A DNA stretch of 64,000 nt from Sitta carolinensis (taxonomy: Eukaryota; Chordata; Aves; Passeriformes; Sittidae): NCBI GenBank assembly GCA_032173965.1, contig JAVUNC010000019.1:12449234-12513233 (forward strand), read 5' to 3'. The notes under the pieces are model-generated. The model made no database searches. It was not told where the DNA came from and saw only the letters and a list, made by a program, of their open reading frames with translations. This document shows, piece after piece, positions 56,301-62,520 of this stretch. Position 1 is the first letter of the stretch; every line of letters starts with the position of its first letter. The position numbers were made by a program, and so were the translations under genes.

Positions 56301-57444
56301 CCACAAAGTCCTCTCCCCATGTTTTTGTAAAGAAATCAGATTCCCTTTTTGCTAACCTAGGATCATTTAGTGCTGCTGGGAGATTGACTTTGGAATGATA
56401 AATAGTCCATCTTTCTTGATCCGCAACTAGAGATGGGCTGTCATGTAAGTTATTGGATTGCCTGCAGCACAAAAGACAAGACAGTTTGTTAGGGTGAGAA
56501 ACAAAGCTGTAGCTTTTGCTAAAATGAGGTTCTTAAGCAAACCATATTTTACCAATTACACACTAAATTAGAATTATCTATGCAAATGACAGATTATGTT
56601 CTCCTTCTGCAACACTTCACCTCTCATTTCTTCTATGAGATTAACCAACTCAAGTTTTGAAACACAGAAGTGGTATATTGACACTCATTAAATAGATTTA
56701 GCTCAATATTAGCTTCTACTGAAGAGAAAAGGATTCCAACCACAAATATACTTCTAATTATCTGATCTTGATCAGAATGATTGCTGTAATTCATTAGCAT
56801 TATATGTCATAATTCTTAAGATCCCATCCCACTTACTCCTTTGCGTAAACTAGGCTTTACTGCAACACAACAGCTGGAACCATGACCAAAATCTGATTTA
56901 ACAACAGCACCAGAGACTAAGTAATAAAGAGAGGGCACTTGCTTCCTCCTGCAGAAGGGCTGGGATGTCTCCCAGAAGGAATGCAGCCAGGCTCCAAGCA
57001 CACTGGACACATCTGCTACTGGCTCTGTCAGACTGCACCCTCTTCTTACATGGACTATGGATCTTAACTGTAATGTGGAATCATGCCAGCAAAGTCCTAC
57101 CTACAATGGGGACATCTTAAAACAAGCTGCAGTCTCTCCTATTGCTCCAAAGGGACACTGGGTGGTATAAAAAAGAATCACAGCATGCTTGGAAATAAGA
57201 CTATGGCTTAGTACACTACCTCCAGTATACAAGAAATATTGAGTGGATAGCTGGCAATGGTTCAGCAAATTGAGCTGCTTTTTCCTTCTCCTTGCACACC
57301 AGCATTACCTGTGGGTTCCTTGGGACACACATCTGGCAGGGACTGCACAGGGCGAAAGCGTTTCGTGGCGTCCACTTCTTTTTTAAAGAAAGCATCACTG
57401 CTGTTTGACTGAGGCACTGGTGAAGAACTGTGGCTTGATGCCAT
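20206..57444 (-). CDS. VPS54: Vacuolar protein sorting-associated protein 54 (GARP complex subunit), 22 coding exons
   Basis: Subunit of the Golgi-associated retrograde protein (GARP) complex with VPS51, VPS52 and VPS53. It tethers endosome-derived carriers at the trans-Golgi network and is needed for recycling of sorting receptors. The 22 exons listed separately join with GT-AG introns into 2895 nt, which is 964 residues plus stop in one frame, provided exon 3 uses its internal acceptor. The N-terminal CATCHR/coiled-coil part spans about residues 195-330 ([20 protein letters not shown]). A Ser/Glu-rich linker is at about 495-560 ([20 protein letters not shown]). The conserved C-terminal Vps54 domain is at about 700-964 and ends [11 protein letters not shown]. 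Leu954 corresponds to the leucine changed in the wobbler mouse. The start is at ATG 57442-57444 ([12 protein letters not shown]), matching the human start. The promoter and 5' non-coding exon were not found. Intron positions and residues agree with the remembered human protein throughout. Confidence 0.97.
20312..22274 (-). other. VPS54: VPS54 last intron (2.0 kb)
   Basis: No repeat family or RNA gene was recognised. Several open stretches around 20.9-22.0 kb on both strands have no coding features I can support. Confidence 0.6.
22275..22369 (-). CDS. VPS54: VPS54 coding exon, residues 899-929
   Basis: The acceptor is gtggtttcttccag and the donor is gaacgg|gtgagc. It is 95 nt. It reads [20 protein letters not shown] and ends NDGGPLN plus a split Gly. 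Confidence 0.96.
23227..23334 (-). CDS. VPS54: VPS54 coding exon, residues 863-898
   Basis: The acceptor is tgtttatttccag and the donor is actcag|gtgaat. It is 108 nt. It reads [20 protein letters not shown] and ends LLPEEQTQ. Confidence 0.96.
23335..26527 (-). other. VPS54: VPS54 intron (3.2 kb)
   Basis: It contains the C14 run and otherwise unassigned, moderately GC-rich sequence. No CR1 was recognised. The shorter introns 22370-23226 and 26835-27716 also show nothing distinct. Confidence 0.6.
23712..23725. repeat. C14 homopolymer
   Basis: Fourteen consecutive C in a VPS54 intron, G14 on the transcribed strand. Confidence 0.9.
26528..26608 (-). CDS. VPS54: VPS54 coding exon (81 nt), residues 836-862
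   Basis: The acceptor is cttcccttacag and the donor is tccaag|gtaagg. It reads [20 protein letters not shown] and ends FDKLLSK. This is the start of the C-terminal helical domain linked to endosome association. Confidence 0.96.
26713..26834 (-). CDS. VPS54: VPS54 coding exon, residues 795-835
   Basis: The acceptor is cctggattcacag and the donor is acaaag|gtaatt. It is 122 nt. It reads [20 protein letters not shown] and ends LRHFDHITK. The intron that follows is only 104 nt. Confidence 0.96.
27717..27804 (-). CDS. VPS54: VPS54 coding exon, residues 766-794
   Basis: The acceptor is ctttctctcacag and the donor is acctag|gtatgg. It is 88 nt. It reads [20 protein letters not shown] and ends TITTKNL. 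Confidence 0.95.
27805..31005 (-). other. VPS54: VPS54 intron (3.2 kb) with CR1
   Basis: It holds the best-preserved CR1 copy (29143-29612). The rest is unassigned and AT-rich towards 30.2-30.9 kb. Confidence 0.65.
29143..29612 (+). mobile_element. CR1 LINE 3' fragment, in VPS54 intron
   Basis: The + strand follows CR1 order: caggtgctggagtgtgccag, gggtctggagcacaagtctg, ctctacaactccctgacagg, ggcctcaagttgcgccaggg, tccctggaggtatttaaaag and ggacatggtttagtggtggc, ending in ttccatgatt. It is the best-preserved copy in the window. It is inserted opposite to the transcription of VPS54. Confidence 0.9.
31006..31111 (-). CDS. VPS54: VPS54 coding exon, residues 730-765
   Basis: The acceptor is cctctctttcag and the donor is ctgaag|gtatgg. 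It is 106 nt. It reads [20 protein letters not shown] and ends TRLSDLLK. Confidence 0.96.
31112..33090 (-). other. VPS54: VPS54 intron (2.0 kb) with CR1
   Basis: It holds the CR1 fragment at 32375-32745. Nothing else was recognised. The next introns, 33155-34459, 34573-35311 and 35494-35926, hold only homopolymer runs. Confidence 0.6.
32375..32745 (+). mobile_element. CR1 LINE 3' fragment, in VPS54 intron
   Basis: The blocks gtccagcctggagagaagag, gggagaccttattgcagcc, ggtggtggataccccagccc and aaggtgtccctgctcactgc, then gacaagatgatctttaaa, follow the CR1 3' region in the forward order. It is diverged and truncated, antisense to VPS54. Confidence 0.85.
33091..33154 (-). CDS. VPS54: VPS54 coding exon (64 nt), residues 709-730
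   Basis: The acceptor is aatatctag and the donor is gttgg|gtaaga. It reads [20 protein letters not shown] and opens the conserved C-terminal domain. Confidence 0.95.
34460..34572 (-). CDS. VPS54: VPS54 coding exon, residues 671-708
   Basis: The acceptor is tttataaccag and the donor is ccaacag|gtgtgt. It is 113 nt. It reads [20 protein letters not shown] and ends LPEKKPT. Confidence 0.95.
35312..35493 (-). CDS. VPS54: VPS54 coding exon, residues 611-670
   Basis: The acceptor is tctttgcatgcag and the donor is aaactaag|gtacct. It is 182 nt. It reads [20 protein letters not shown] and ends FHEERKTKL. Confidence 0.96.
35927..36056 (-). CDS. VPS54: VPS54 coding exon, residues 567-610
   Basis: The acceptor is tgtcatttgtag and the donor is gcaaag|gtgagg. 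It is 130 nt. It reads [20 protein letters not shown] and ends KFLMARAK. Confidence 0.95.
36057..37852 (-). other. VPS54: VPS54 intron (1.8 kb)
   Basis: No repeat family was recognised. GC content rises over the last 60 bases on the right, next to the CpG-rich exon. Confidence 0.55.
37853..38190 (-). CDS. VPS54: VPS54 coding exon with Ser/Glu-rich linker, residues 455-566
   Basis: The acceptor is tatttcattctag and the donor is gagatgat|gtgagt. It is 338 nt. It reads [18 protein letters not shown], then [20 protein letters not shown], then the low-complexity linker [20 protein letters not shown]. It is far more GC- and CpG-rich than all other exons, especially at its 3' end (37860-38030). The residue sequence between FGDGE and the linker is diverged from mammals. 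Confidence 0.96.
38670..38766 (-). CDS. VPS54: VPS54 coding exon, residues 422-454
   Basis: The acceptor is tctctttttag and the donor is gtaaag|gtaaga. It is 97 nt. It reads [20 protein letters not shown] and ends FLKRVK. Confidence 0.95.
39530..39880 (-). mobile_element. CR1 LINE fragment, in VPS54 intron
   Basis: The + strand carries gccctgctcaaggcaggtcc, accaggctgctctgagccc, cttctctgggcttgtgttcc and cccccttgtgcccactgccc, in reverse-complement CR1 order. It therefore points left, the same way as VPS54 transcription. It is diverged and the ends are approximate. Confidence 0.75.
40272..40327 (-). CDS. VPS54: VPS54 short coding exon (56 nt), residues 404-421
   Basis: The acceptor is aaaatttgacag and the donor is gttaa|gtaagt. 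It reads [18 protein letters not shown] plus a split Lys, matching the human CVINKVSQTEEIDTDVVVK segment. Confidence 0.94.
41416..41438. repeat. T homopolymer of about 23 nt
   Basis: Uninterrupted T run within a VPS54 intron, an A run on the transcript strand. Similar runs of 12-25 A or T are at about 34290-34305, 40238-40254, 45561-45577, 55628-55643, 59814-59827 and 62488-62511. Confidence 0.85.
42649..42756 (-). CDS. VPS54: VPS54 coding exon, residues 368-403
   Basis: The acceptor is ttttcttgatag and the donor is aaacag|gtaaga. It is 108 nt. It reads [20 protein letters not shown] and ends TAKNIIKQ. Confidence 0.96.
43785..43911 (-). CDS. VPS54: VPS54 coding exon, residues 325-367
   Basis: The acceptor is gtttttcttag and the donor is gaagag|gtatgt. 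It is 127 nt. It reads [20 protein letters not shown] and ends [12 protein letters not shown]. Confidence 0.96.
43912..47841 (-). other. VPS54: VPS54 intron (3.9 kb) with RFX-type site
   Basis: AT-rich. It contains an A/AAAC-rich tract at 45561-45630 and the palindromic X-box-like site at 46024-46037. No CR1 was recognised and no coding exon is expected between residues 324 and 326. Confidence 0.6.
46024..46037. promoter_or_regulatory. Perfect X-box palindrome (RFX-type site)
   Basis: GTTGCCATGGCAAC, a perfect 14-bp inverted repeat that equals the textbook RFX dimer site (GTTRCCATGGYAAC). It is intronic, about 11.4 kb downstream of the VPS54 start codon. Occupancy and function are unknown. 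Confidence 0.45.
47842..48227 (-). CDS. VPS54: VPS54 coding exon, coiled-coil region, residues 197-325
   Basis: The acceptor is ctcctcttcccag and the donor is ttccg|gtaggt. At 386 nt it is the longest exon. It reads [20 protein letters not shown] and continues through [20 protein letters not shown] to [11 protein letters not shown]. This is the N-terminal helical region shared by CATCHR tethers and used for GARP assembly. Confidence 0.97.
48228..52058 (-). other. VPS54: VPS54 introns either side of exon 50664-50795
   Basis: Two introns (48228-50663 and 50796-52058). The open stretch 48519-48875 on the + strand is unsupported. No repeat family was recognised. Confidence 0.55.
50664..50795 (-). 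CDS. VPS54: VPS54 coding exon, residues 153-196
   Basis: The acceptor is ttctgtttcag and the donor is gaaaag|gtacaa. It is 132 nt, 44 codons. It reads [20 protein letters not shown] and ends [10 protein letters not shown]. Confidence 0.95.
52059..52093 (-). CDS. VPS54: VPS54 micro-exon (35 nt), residues 141-152
   Basis: The acceptor is gtttaattttag and the donor is cctaag|gtatgc. It reads (D)[11 protein letters not shown], identical to the human segment. It is too short for ORF finding and is recognised by homology and splice sites. Confidence 0.93.
52190..52505 (+). mobile_element. Degenerate CR1 fragment interrupted by an AT-rich duplication
   Basis: It has agagggggaacaggcttaca, gcattggagcaggctgccca, gaggggctgg and, further on, ggcttggcctgacctcacag and aaggccttctgaagtctctg, in CR1 3' order. 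At 52331-52391 the element is broken by two copies of a ttttctgtatatatatttgt-like unit. It is antisense to VPS54. Confidence 0.65.
52331..52391. repeat. Short tandem AT-rich duplication
   Basis: Two adjacent copies of a unit of about 26 nt containing tatatatatttgtagatattt, inside the CR1 remnant. Confidence 0.7.
53905..54235 (+). mobile_element. Degenerate CR1 fragment, in VPS54 intron
   Basis: Diverged blocks recall CR1 in order: gagactgtttagactggaaa, ggtgcccagtgctaggacag, gtggtaaaacactgaaacag and gctgcccag, then ggcctagactagatcatctt. It is old, truncated and antisense to VPS54. Confidence 0.65.
54703..54781 (-). CDS. VPS54: VPS54 coding exon, residues 115-140
   Basis: The acceptor is ctcttctacag and the donor is cacg|gtacag. 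It is 79 nt and reads [18 protein letters not shown] then DRTLLHTH. It joins EITP to REKV, where the human protein has EISQ-REKI. Confidence 0.93.
54782..56220 (-). other. VPS54: VPS54 intron (1.4 kb) with exon-like segment
   Basis: It contains the 73-nt segment at 55661-55733 with convincing splice sites (see findings) and A runs near 55550 and 55630. The next intron, 56462-57308, shows nothing distinct. Confidence 0.55.
56221..56461 (-). CDS. VPS54: VPS54 coding exon with two possible 3' splice sites, residues 46-114
   Basis: The donor is actccg|gtaaga. Two acceptors are visible: ttgtgctgcag before 56461 and ccatctctag before 56426. Exon 57309-57470 ends in phase 1, so only the internal site (206 nt, start 56426) keeps the frame, giving V-ADQERW and [19 protein letters not shown]. 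The upstream site adds 35 nt and runs into a stop. The 35 nt read [11 protein letters not shown] in the downstream frame, similar to a 12-residue segment of the long human protein. Confidence 0.9.
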
Positions 57445-57470
57445 TGCATAAAATCACCACTCGATAAAAG
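57309..57470 (-). CDS. VPS54: VPS54 first coding exon with start codon, residues 1-45
   Basis: On the - strand the acceptor tcctatttag ends at 57471 and the donor is acag|gtaatg. There are 26 nt of 5' UTR, then ATG at 57444 in the context gcaATGg, then [12 protein letters not shown]. The exon ends at PKEPT plus one base (phase 1). A further 5' UTR exon must lie upstream. Confidence 0.93.
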
Positions 57471-58637
57471 CTAAATAGGAAACAATAGATATCAAGGCTT
57501 TAATAAAGCTCTGGGGACACACTGTATCAAAACAATAACACTCCAGTATTGTTTTTAACTGCAATACTTCAACAGACACATTTCAACAGCAAAAGAAAGT
57601 TTATTTTAAACACAAAAATAAAAGGTAGAATGCAACTTCATAGTCTGCTCCTCACACATCTGTGTTTGGAGGATAGCCTGCTCTTGGGAGCAGTACCAAT
57701 AAAATGTTCCATTAGGAAAAAAACGCAAGGCTTTCAGGCACTTCTTTCTTGCAACTACTGCAGCCACAGTTCACACACTCACAGTACAATTTCCTCTCAA
57801 ATGTCAAGAAACCTTGTACTTGAATCAGGAAAACTGACAATTCAACTTTTATGGCTGCCTAGTAAAGCACAGCTTATTCCAGCATAATGTATTTGCCCAA
57901 AGAAGACAAATCATACATCAAAAACCTCCAGCATAAGCAAAGTCCCACTAATTTTCAGTTCAATTTTAAGATCCCAGTTTGAAAATAAATAGTCTTAAAA
58001 ATTTTACACCGGGGCTGAACTTCATGAATTCTTTCCATCTGTAAATAAAACTGCATTTGCATCAAAGTATCAGACAGTAGTGCACTGCACAACTATTAGA
58101 GATTTGAGAGTTTATTAAAACCTTACAGCTCAAGGAGTGCCTGTTCAAAGGGACCCGTCTGGATCCTCGCCTTTAAGGAGAAATTAAATACATCTAGCAA
58201 GATCTTAGCATTTAACTACTAACCCTTAATGGATACTTAAATTACTCACTACCCTGTGAAGAAGCACAAAAAGATTAAAGGCCAATTTTGTTTTCAAGTG
58301 CTAAAGCAGGCACCAAGGGATGGCTGTATCGCACCATGTTGGCTTCCAGGAGCATGACATTTATTACAAATCTCATTTTGAAAAGAAAAGGTTCTACTTT
58401 CTAATCGAGGTTGAAAGTGTCCTACAAAACAATTGTAAAAGAGATGTACAGCTGTAACACAGCATCCCAATGAAGAGACCCATAGTAAGAAAAACTTACT
58501 AGCAGACAGAGAACAGGAACAGTCAGAAGCAGTCAGACAATAAACCTTTCCAGACATCTGACAGATCTTCCTTAAATATCATAAAGCATTAATCTCCCTC
58601 CCCCATAAACCCCACAAAGCACTTTTTCTCTACTACT

Positions 58638-58643
58638 TTTATT
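58638..58643 (-). other. Poly(A) signal AATAAA behind the unidentified ORF
   Basis: TTTATT on the + strand, reading AATAAA on the - strand, about 28 nt after the stop codon of the ORF at 58671-59017. Confidence 0.35.
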
Positions 58644-58670
58644 GCATTTTCATACTCTTATGTTCTTCCC

Positions 58671-59017
58671 CTAACATTTCCACAGTAACTTCTTCATTAA
58701 GTTCTTCCTGAATGCTTTGGGGTGGCTTTGTGAAAAATCTAGTACATGATGGACAAAACACTTAGCATTCTTAAAAAACACATCCAGTTCTATGTTGCCA
58801 TGACCAAGTCTCCTAAAGGCATACAGTAAATTTATCTGCACTTGGAACTGCTTCAAAGTGCTGTATTTGCAGTTTTTCTCCTGAAAAAGCCTCTGTAATA
58901 TGAGCCACAGTCTGCTCCAGTCAGGTGTATGAGCAACTAGGGCAATTTGTAAAAAGCACTGAAATGCTGCAACTCTCGCAAGCCTTGGATTAAACCTTTC
59001 CCACAATGAAGTACCAC
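58671..59017 (-). CDS. Unidentified terminal-exon-like ORF, about 115 residues
   Basis: I do not recognise this protein. On the - strand a good acceptor, caattcttttag, is followed by an open frame from 59017 to TAG at 58673-58671. An AATAAA follows about 28 nt later (58643-58638). The peptide is rich in aromatic and amphipathic helical patterns (RVAAFQCFLQIALVAHTPDW, LKQFQVQINLLYAFRRLG, VFFKNAKCFVHHVLDF) and ends KKLLWKC. No start ATG is seen in frame near the acceptor, so it would need an upstream exon ending in phase 1. It could be the last exon of an upstream gene on the same strand, a gene nested in the first VPS54 intron, an alternative last exon, or chance. It has no resemblance to PELI1, the gene expected next in mammals. 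Confidence 0.4.
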
Positions 59018-62000
59018 CTAAAAGAATTGTCTAGGATATGAATTGTCTCAACTACATAAATCTGAGTGGAGAAAATGCTAACTGTGTGATGCTAGTCAAA
59101 AACATTTAAAACAAATTTAAAAGAGAATTTAAGACTGAAGAGTAGCTCAACACCTCAGCATTTCAAAAACAAGCTCTACCTACTGTTGCACAGATATTTT
59201 CATTACTTATCACCATAAAATATTTACTGACAAATCTTAAAATAGAATGAAAAGAGTACAATAAAATACCAGTGCAAGCAGTAACCTTCATACTGCTGAG
59301 TGGATTTCAACAAGATATAAGGCTTCATAGGCAGAAGCCTTAAGTGGCATGCAATGTGATGCTGTACTAAATTATTCATAGCTAGAAGCTATTCTAGTAC
59401 CCTCATAAGTCAGGACCTTATGGATAATTAACCCCAATGAACAACCACACTTGCACAAGAAAAAACTCATCTCTATAGTGCCCAAAACCAGGCATTCCTC
59501 AAAATTCAGTCCTCAAATTGGCTAACAAAGTGTAACTTCAGAAAGATAAAGAAAACTGGACAATAGTACCTGAAATAAATCCACACTACAAAGAAATATG
59601 TGCCAAGCCCATATAAAGGCAAAAATCCTGCCCTATACCCATCTCTGTACACTAACCTTACCCACAACAGAAAATTTTAAGTTTGTTCACCAACACAACA
59701 GCAGCTCCTTGTGCTCCACTAGTAAACATTTTATAGACAAATGAATCTATAACTAGCCCCAAAATCAGCATTTTAATACACAATAATATACAAATTTGCT
59801 GATTTGAACATACCAAAAAAAAAAAAAGAAACTCAGTGTTAATACAGAGCAAAACTTCTGCAGAGTATTTTAACTCATTCTATTTTCCATGTAAGTGAAA
59901 GGCAGGTAAATGCAGTTAACTTCACTAACTGTGCAGAGTGAATTATGAAATGGTGAGTCTCCTGAGACTCTTACTTGGAAGAGCATATGGCTATAGTAAG
60001 AATAAGCGACTGTGTAACTTCATGACATCAGTGTTTAAATTATATACAATTAAAATGGGTTAGATCAATTGTGTTCTCTCCAGCAATCACCATCATTTAC
60101 TCACATTTTGTCTAGCAATGTGTATTAAACAAACACAACTGAAAAAACATTTAAAGGTTAGACACAAGAATATTGATGGAACCTGGAACCCAGTATTATG
60201 GGTCTATTTGCAACATGCCTTCAATATATTACATCTATTTTGTACATGCTGTATTCATTTCCTTATTTAAAAAGATTATATTAAATTACGCTGTCACTCT
60301 AATGACTTAATATCGCTTAAACCAGCCATGGCAACAATGAAAATAGCTTTGATGACTTGAATTAACAGTATTCCTACAGTTTGAGCATGCAAAGAGTTGT
60401 ATTTTAATTTACAGCCTCCTCTTTAAAAAATTCTTGTTCAGTAATGTGCTCAGCAAGTACAATATGACACAGCTGTACAACACAGCATGGAACAAAATGC
60501 TGCGGTGACGAGAGTAAGAGCCACACACTTGGGTACTGCACAGTCAGCGAAACAGCAGATCTGTGAGCTAGCAATGCATTAATCACATGAGGTTATTTCT
60601 GAGATGACTACGCTGTGACTCTTGAGTTTCGCACCCGAGGTTTCAGCTGTTGGAAGAGAGCACAACAAACAACAAAGCGTATTACTCAGAAGTAATTGCA
60701 CAGGGTGGTTGTAACTCAGGAGAATGTGCTTGTTTTGCTAAGTATCAGGACCTGTACAAAAGTTCTTCAGAAACTGCCTTCCCATATTCTGAGTGTAATT
60801 ATTCATATGCTTTGTTTTTCCAATATTATTCATGGAATCTGCTCTCCAAATTTTATTTCAGCTTCAGAAATAGTGATACCTAAGAAGAGACTCAGCAACT
60901 CAGGGGGAAGAGCCCCCAGGGTTCCAGCTGAATATACAACACTGAGCAAGCTTTGCTTCAAGTATTCCTCATTGTACACAACGAGCCACACCTGGACACC
61001 AGGAGGCACTTTTCAAGGGGTATGCTCTGCATCCCAAAGGTAAGGCAGGAGAAGTTTCTCTGTGAACACAAATGTCATGCTAAAGTCCCTGCTGCTTGGC
61101 ATGGCTTTGGCAACAGAGTGAAATTAAAGTATTTCAAGCACTCTTCTGGCTATTCAACATGCTTTGGAACAGAAAACAATCAGAGGCTACCCACAAGTCA
61201 AGGTAAAGCAAGATATTGTGCCATTTCTAGAAGATATGATAAATACTAAAGATACTTATTAAAGAAAAGCATACCTGAAACATATCTAAAAGATAAAAAT
61301 GCACAAGGGACTCCTTCCAGGACCTTAACACCTAGTAAATGGCATGTTGTTATTGGCCTAATATATCTACTCTGTCCTCAAAAGTTGAGCTTTCCCTACA
61401 TATTATTACACAGCTCCTTTTGCTAAATCAGTAGGATTTCACCCTGTGACAGGGAAGCCATGGTACGAGCAAAGTACACAGCACCTTTGTAAGACAATGC
61501 GAGCAGACTGCACTAGCGCGAGCTTTCACTTTTTTTTTCGACCAGTTAATTCCTCAGGCTGAAATTTCCATGCCTGTCTCTGGTGGCTGGAGACAGACAA
61601 CCCTGTTGCAGCAGGGGAGCCAAGGTTAACTTGGAGCAGAAACATTTAAGCAGTTTCAGAGGCTGAGGCTAAAGCTGCGGGAGCTGTTCTGCTAACCCAA
61701 GCTCTTTCTGAATACCTACTTCCACCCTGGGGTTTCAGAGGAGGAAGATGATGACTGTTAGGGAATGACGAGGCCACAGTCAGAGGAGAGATGTGATTTG
61801 TCCCCATGGCAAGCCACCTACATTTGGAGCACACTCCAAAATGAAACCTCTTCACACAACTTAAGAGAGGAGGCCGTATGAGCCTGGCCTTTCTGAGAGC
61901 CTAATAATATAACCATATTTGTATTCACAAACACGTATTTGAGTGCATTCTGCACACCCCAACAGTAGCCCCAGTCTCATGTCCTCACACTGAGGGTGTG

Positions 62001-62487
62001 AGAACACCTTCTCTGCAAAGTTAGCAGGACTGATGACTATTCAGGTTAGCCTTGCTGGGATGAAATCAACCCAAAAAGGAAGCAATGTATGAGTTTTCTG
62101 CATTTCCCATCAGCCCTGCTTAGCCACACATGCTTCTATGCTCCAGCAGATTCTGTAATTCCTCAGACTGTGCTACTTTCCCAGCAAACTGCAGAATGGG
62201 GACTGTGGAAAAGCAAGAGCACTTGAATAGCCCAAAGAGTAATGCCACCACCCTCCCCTTAAACTGTCTCCTTCATAAGGCCATCTCAAAACACTCTCCT
62301 CAGACAGGGAAACAGGCACGAAAAACCAGTAGTGACTCCAAAGAAAGAACAGAACAGCTGCATCCCCACTGCAAAGCACCATGGGTAGCCTACAAGGCCA
62401 GGATAAAACAACATCTGACTTTCATACTATCACATTTTGTACTGGTTTCTTTTGCCCTTTCCAGCTGTAGCCACATGAACAGCAGAT

Positions 62488-62520
62488 TAAAAAAAAAAAA
62501 AAAAAAAAAAAGACAAAGAA
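62488..62520. repeat. A-rich tract (A24 then AAAG/GAAA units)
   Basis: About 24 consecutive A followed by gacaaagaaaaaag. There is no adjacent repeat body that I recognise. Confidence 0.8.
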
